NCBI GenBank assembly: GCA_016702745.1
Contig: JADJDJ010000001.1
Location: 558,001 to 622,000, forward strand
From: Chitinophagaceae bacterium
GTDB lineage: Bacteria; Bacteroidota; Bacteroidia; Chitinophagales; Chitinophagaceae
Reading direction: 5' to 3'
Length of the DNA stretch: 64,000 nt
Shown one piece after another: positions 63,954 through 64,000 of this stretch. The notes beneath the pieces are model-generated. The model was not told where the DNA came from and ran no database searches. It worked only from the letters and a program-made list of their open reading frames with translations. Within the stretch, counting starts at the first letter, position 1. Every line of letters starts with the position of its first letter. A program made the position numbers and the translations under genes.

Positions 63954-64000
63954 TGCGTAAGTAACTGATTGGGATGGGAACCACATTCTACTCCCGATAG

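Overview
The window is a contiguous chromosomal segment of a Bacteroidota bacterium, most like Chitinophagales/Chitinophagaceae. The signs are -7 promoter boxes of the form TAnnTTTG with an occasional TTTG about 20 bp upstream, almost no Shine-Dalgarno sequences, a C-terminal type IX secretion sorting domain, and the Bacteroidota-style string tRNA-Thr/Tyr/Gly/Thr, tuf, tRNA-Trp, secE, nusG, rplKAJL, rpoBC. The genus cannot be fixed from sequence alone. No rRNA, CRISPR array, prophage or replication origin was seen.

Layout. 1-5.9 kb: 3' end of hscA, then a minus-strand run ribE, acyltransferase, radical SAM, YfhO-type membrane protein. 6-7.7 kb: rpsU (preceded by a strong Shine-Dalgarno), a Xer-type recombinase and a hibernation factor. 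7.8-24.5 kb: the translation/transcription core. It is interrupted twice by minus-strand genes (between nusG and rplK, and between rplL and rpoB) and carries palindrome-rich tRNA spacers. 24.6-33 kb: OmpH-like chaperone, heptose kinase, DUF6498-like protein, isoaspartyl peptidase, ispD, a FemAB/GNAT-like protein and an M1 peptidase. 33.1-34.4 kb: a complete IS3-family element with inverted repeats and a 3-bp target duplication. 34.5-37.8 kb: polyprenyl sugar transferase, Gfo/Idh/MocA oxidoreductase and L,D-transpeptidase-like protein. 38.1-39.4 kb: tRNA-Asp followed by a mosaic array of tRNA-Asp fragments, with a GIY-YIG nuclease gene inside it. 39.5-54.7 kb: accA, dapA, an esterase, RNase Z, STAS, clpC, cmk, a T9SS protein, FKBP, thioesterase, a DnaQ/GIY-YIG fusion and an rRNA methyltransferase. 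54.8-64 kb: propeller-type histidine kinase and LuxR-type regulator, a cholesterol-dependent-cytolysin-like protein, mdh, a redoxin, efp and accB.

The most unusual content is at two tRNA genes. Upstream of tRNA-Trp lie seven 49-bp copies of the tRNA 5' part, each with an 18-bp perfect palindrome in place of part of the D-loop. Downstream of tRNA-Asp lie six further copies of the tRNA 3' part, fused to other palindromes, with a small GIY-YIG nuclease gene embedded among them. Together they suggest a tRNA-targeting palindromic repeat process, possibly linked to the nuclease.

Reading caution: at least five otherwise intact genes between 26 and 63 kb (including efp) are broken by a single-base indel, mostly one base missing from a homopolymer. 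This looks like assembly or sequencing error rather than real pseudogenes, so they are annotated as whole genes with the break noted.
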